Positions 61,369-64,000 of a stretch of DNA of 64,000 nucleotides are shown here, piece after piece. The stretch is from Butyrivibrio sp. XPD2006 (GTDB lineage Bacteria > Bacillota > Clostridia > Lachnospirales > Lachnospiraceae), in the NCBI RefSeq assembly GCF_000420865.1, contig NZ_ATVT01000007.1, positions 124,001 through 188,000 of the forward strand. The letters are read 5' to 3'. Each line of letters starts with the position of its first letter. The stretch's first letter is position 1. A model generated the notes under the pieces. It did not search any database. It had not been told where the DNA came from and saw nothing but the letters and a program-made list of their open reading frames with translations. A program made the translations under genes and the position numbers.

Positions 61369-64000
61369 TTACTCCTCTAATAAGGTAAGTCCTTCTGAAG
61401 CCAGTCTTACTATCTCATCCCACTGCAGCTTGTACGCCATTTCACCGATACTTCTTGTAATCTTGCGATCGCTCTCGGGAAGTCTGTAGTTCCTTAAAGA
61501 ATCCAGAATAAATGTAAGTGTGTCATAATCAAGGCTCTTACTCACCTCAATTATGCTCTGATAAGCATCCTTGAGCTGTGCCCTGCTTATATCGACCATA
61601 TCTTCTGTCTCATCAGCTTCTGCTTCCGAGTCAATCCCCGGAACCTCAGAGAGCGTGTGAATTACTATCGAGTACAGATTCATCAGTTCATCCTGATACT
61701 CCCTGATGGTATCAATATCACCGGCGTTTCCGGCATCTTCGAGTTTTTTGGCAAGTTCACTCAAAGATCTGGCGCCTATGGTCCTGCTGGTGCTCTTTAA
61801 GGAGTGGACATAACTTGTATAGTCCTTCCAGTTTTCGTCACTGTACGCATTTTCAAGATTTGACTCAGTCATCTGCGCAGATTCGAAATAAACCTTGATG
61901 ATATTGAAATAGCTGTCAACACTTCCGCAGTTCCTGAGTCCCTCACCGACATCTATCTCTTGCAGGTTATTAAGCCATTTAGGATACTCTGTAGCATCTG
62001 CCTTTTCTTCCTGATGTGCATCGGGGTTTGTGCTCTCGGAGGAGAGGATCACTTTATCCTTTGGCAGATATCTGATCAGTGTATCTTCTAGCTTATCGCT
62101 CTCAACCGGCTTACTCAGATAATCATCAAAGCCTTCCCTGAGGAAATTCTCTCTGGCACCCGAAATAGCATTGGCCGTAAGTACGATTACAGGAGTATCC
62201 TTATTGGGGCTATCAGTATCTTTTTTTATCTCATCAAGAGTCTCAATACCATCCATTCCCGGCATTCTGTAATCCAGGAATATGATGTCATACTTCTTGG
62301 CATGCTGTTTCTTAAGGCACTCCTCTCCGCTCCTTGCGGATTCTACCTTTGACTGCACGTTCTTCAGCAGCTCTCTGATGACCACATGGTTCATTGGTGT
62401 GTCATCGACCACAAGGATCTCTGCATCAGGCGCTGTAAGCTTTTCTTTGTATTTCTTTCTCTCTTTTGCTGTCTCCTGGAGTTTGGACTTAAAGTCTCCG
62501 ATCGTCTTTTCACTGACTACCTTCTGAGGAAGTGTGATCGTAAAGGTTGATCCCTTTCCGTATTCACTTTCAACTGAAATGCTTCCTCCCATAAGATCAA
62601 GAAGAGAACTGGTAATTGCAAGTCCCAGGCCACTTCCCTCCACAGTCTTGTTCTTATCGATATCAAGTCTCTTGAATTTCTCAAAGAGTTTCTCTTTGTC
62701 TTCATCCTTGATCCCGACACCTGTATCTGAGACATCGATCTTAAGGGTTATGATATCCCCGTACTCCCTGTAGCCGGTCATTTTGAGTGTTACCTGTCCT
62801 TCAGAGGTGTACTTGATCGCATTATTTAAGATGTTCACCATTATCTGTCTCAGGCGCATCTCATCGCCGTGCATCCTGTCAGGAAGAAGATCGTCGATGT
62901 CAAACACGAGCTTTAGAGCCTTCTGAGAAGCCTTTATATGCACCATGTTATAGACATCGTTAAGCACTGAAGAAAAGTCGTAATCCGACTCGTTGATCTC
63001 CATGCTTCCGGCCTCAATCTTAGAGAAGTCAAGGATATCGTTTATCAGTGACAAAAGAGTTCTTCCCGCACCTTCAATATTCTGGGCATATTCAAGTATC
63101 TTTTCATCCGTGCACTCACGCAGGATGACTTCATTCATTCCAAGCACGGCATTTATAGGTGTTCTGATCTCATGAGACATGTTGGCAAGGAAATTACTCT
63201 TTGCTTCATTTGCAGCCCTTGCTCTTCTCTCTTCCATTCTTGCAAGCTCAGTTGCACGAAGGATGGCTATAAACTCATTCTTGCTGACAGCCTCGGAAAA
63301 ATATGTTCCCTTCAGGTAATCGGCCTTAAAGCCGGATATAGTCTCAAAGAGTTCCTGCGAATCTACATTGTCAATAACTACGCGCTTATGCATCTGATTC
63401 ATCATCTTAAGTCTGTTCTCAAGAATGATCTTATTCTGAATCTGCATTCCGGCTCCATGCAAAAGATTTGCATCCATCTTTACGCCCTCAAACATAAGAG
63501 ATGATGCTGCCTGCATGTTAAAGAATCCGGTTCCGTACTCATCCATAAAGAACCTGATTCCGTCTTTTGCCAGATCCGCCATGACAACTCCCAGAACATC
63601 GTGGTCCGTTGCTGCCGCAGACTCTGTAATATCAAAAACAACCTGTGTCGGTCTTACGCCAAACCTTGAAAAAGCCTCTCTGACTCTTGAGCTGAAATCG
63701 GATTTGATCAGCTGAATGGATGAGAGCCCGATCTCGATAAATTCAAGTCCCATCTCTTCTGCGATACCGCCGCCCAGGAAATAACAGGCCTCATTAATGG
63801 TGAACCATCCGAGTTTTTCAATCAGTCCCGTCTGCTCTGCGATCGGTAAGAATTCTTCAGGCGCTACGCTTCCCAGCTCGCTGTCTTCAAACACAACAAC
63901 TGCCTGGGCTGCGCAGATTGCCAGATCGTCCTTGGTGTAGATGGGTTCGAAATATACCTTGAAAGCATCGGTTCCGATATCTCTTTTAACAGCCTTTTCA
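61369..64000 (-). CDS. Hybrid sensor kinase with degenerate EAL domain, 5' end beyond the right edge
   Basis: An open frame runs from the right edge to 61369 (877 codons visible) without a start in view. In order: the C-terminal part of an EAL-like domain (AQAVVVF where EAL is expected, and DEYGTGFFN, GVKMDANLL), HisKA (NFLANMSHEIRTPINAVLGM with phospho-His), HATPase (NNAIKYTSEGQ, GSGLGLAITSSL), a receiver (IIFLDYRMPGMDG) and an Hpt domain (YVHSLKSTSRTIGA). All phosphorelay residues are intact. The EAL domain lacks key ligands and likely senses rather than cuts. It begins a run with the dual receiver and the GGDEF-EAL protein. Confidence 0.92.
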   Translation of the reverse strand, partial: EKAVKRDIGTDAFKVYFEPIYTKDDLAICAAQAVVVFEDSELGSVAPEEFLPIAEQTGLIEKLGWFTINEACYFLGGGIAEEMGLEFIEIGLSSIQLIKSDFSSRVREAFSRFGVRPTQVVFDITESAAATDHDVLGVVMADLAKDGIRFFMDEYGTGFFNMQAASSLMFEGVKMDANLLHGAGMQIQNKIILENRLKMMNQMHKRVVIDNVDSQELFETISGFKADYLKGTYFSEAVSKNEFIAILRATELARMEERRARAANEAKSNFLANMSHEIRTPINAVLGMNEVILRECTDEKILEYAQNIEGAGRTLLSLINDILDFSKIEAGSMEINESDYDFSSVLNDVYNMVHIKASQKALKLVFDIDDLLPDRMHGDEMRLRQIMVNILNNAIKYTSEGQVTLKMTGYREYGDIITLKIDVSDTGVGIKDEDKEKLFEKFKRLDIDKNKTVEGSGLGLAITSSLLDLMGGSISVESEYGKGSTFTITLPQKVVSEKTIGDFKSKLQETAKERKKYKEKLTAPDAEILVVDDTPMNHVVIRELLKNVQSKVESARSGEECLKKQHAKKYDIIFLDYRMPGMDGIETLDEIKKDTDSPNKDTPVIVLTANAISGARENFLREGFDDYLSKPVESDKLEDTLIRYLPKDKVILSSESTNPDAHQEEKADATEYPKWLNNLQEIDVGEGLRNCGSVDSYFNIIKVYFESAQMTESNLENAYSDENWKDYTSYVHSLKSTSRTIGARSLSELAKKLEDAGNAGDIDTIREYQDELMNLYSIVIHTLSEVPGIDSEAEADETEDMVDISRAQLKDAYQSIIEVSKSLDYDTLTFILDSLRNYRLPESDRKITRSIGEMAYKLQWDEIVRLASEGLTLLEE

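Noticed and set aside
1-64000. tRNA, rRNA or CRISPR loci
   Set aside because: No cloverleaf, rRNA-like sequence or regularly spaced repeat-spacer array was seen on reading. A covariance-model search would be decisive.

Overview
The window reads as a chromosome segment from an anaerobic, motile, low-to-mid GC Firmicute, most likely a Lachnospiraceae member such as Butyrivibrio or a relative. That placement is inference. It rests on the YesM/YesN-type two-component systems, DUF1848, DUF6033-like and DUF6765-like genes, and strong AGGAGG ribosome sites. Every gene I accept is on the minus strand except one, a REP-associated transposase (RAYT) at 21829-22620. No rRNA, tRNA or CRISPR array was seen.

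Region 1 (1-11.08 kb) is a defence island. One minus-strand operon starts at a promoter near 10.77 kb and runs Fic protein, hsdM, hsdS, a DUF4238 gene, a second hsdS, an HTH/nuclease-like accessory gene, hsdR, and a four-helix membrane protein cut by the left edge. The two hsdS genes share three blocks of repeated sequence, so the specificity can probably be reshuffled. Just outside the promoter lie a terminator and the first codons of a low-molecular-weight tyrosine phosphatase gene that stops abruptly. This looks like the junction where the island entered the chromosome.

Region 2 (11.1-26.3 kb) is a patchwork of small accessory genes: peptidase E, an S41 protease, a P-loop kinase-like protein, acetyltransferases, three HTH regulators, an MFS exporter, a chemoreceptor, a radical SAM protein, GyrI-like, VOC, WYL and methyltransferase genes. 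About 13 copies of an imperfect palindrome (core GGTCCCT...CCGTCCC...AGGG) sit at eight places between 11.1 and 34.3 kb, around the RAYT that probably spreads them. They often form the stop codon of the gene they abut.

Region 3 (26.5-36.3 kb) is the most unfamiliar part. A BlaI-type repressor and a BlaR1-type membrane metalloprotease without a penicillin-sensing domain head a run of signal-peptide-less, coiled-coil or acidic proteins, one of them DUF6033-like. An AgrA/AgrC-type two-component system and an EF-hand protein follow. The same 16-bp operator occurs in the blaI promoter and in front of the second effector gene, so the run is probably one regulon.

Region 4 (36.4-58.7 kb) holds two nutrient-sensing modules of similar design. 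The first is a YtfQ/YtfR/YtfT/YjfF-type sugar ABC transporter with a YesN regulator, a YesM kinase and a tandem-fused binding lipoprotein. The second is a ferric-iron/phosphonate-type ABC transporter with its own YesN, YesM and an extra binding protein. In both, a binding protein is cotranscribed with the kinase and probably acts as its external sensor. Between them lie a DUF308-like gene, a DUF6765-like gene, a degenerate GGDEF gene and an MgtC-like gene.

Region 5 (58.6-64 kb) encodes three linked signalling proteins with degenerate GGDEF, EAL and receiver domains. The last is a hybrid kinase truncated by the right edge.
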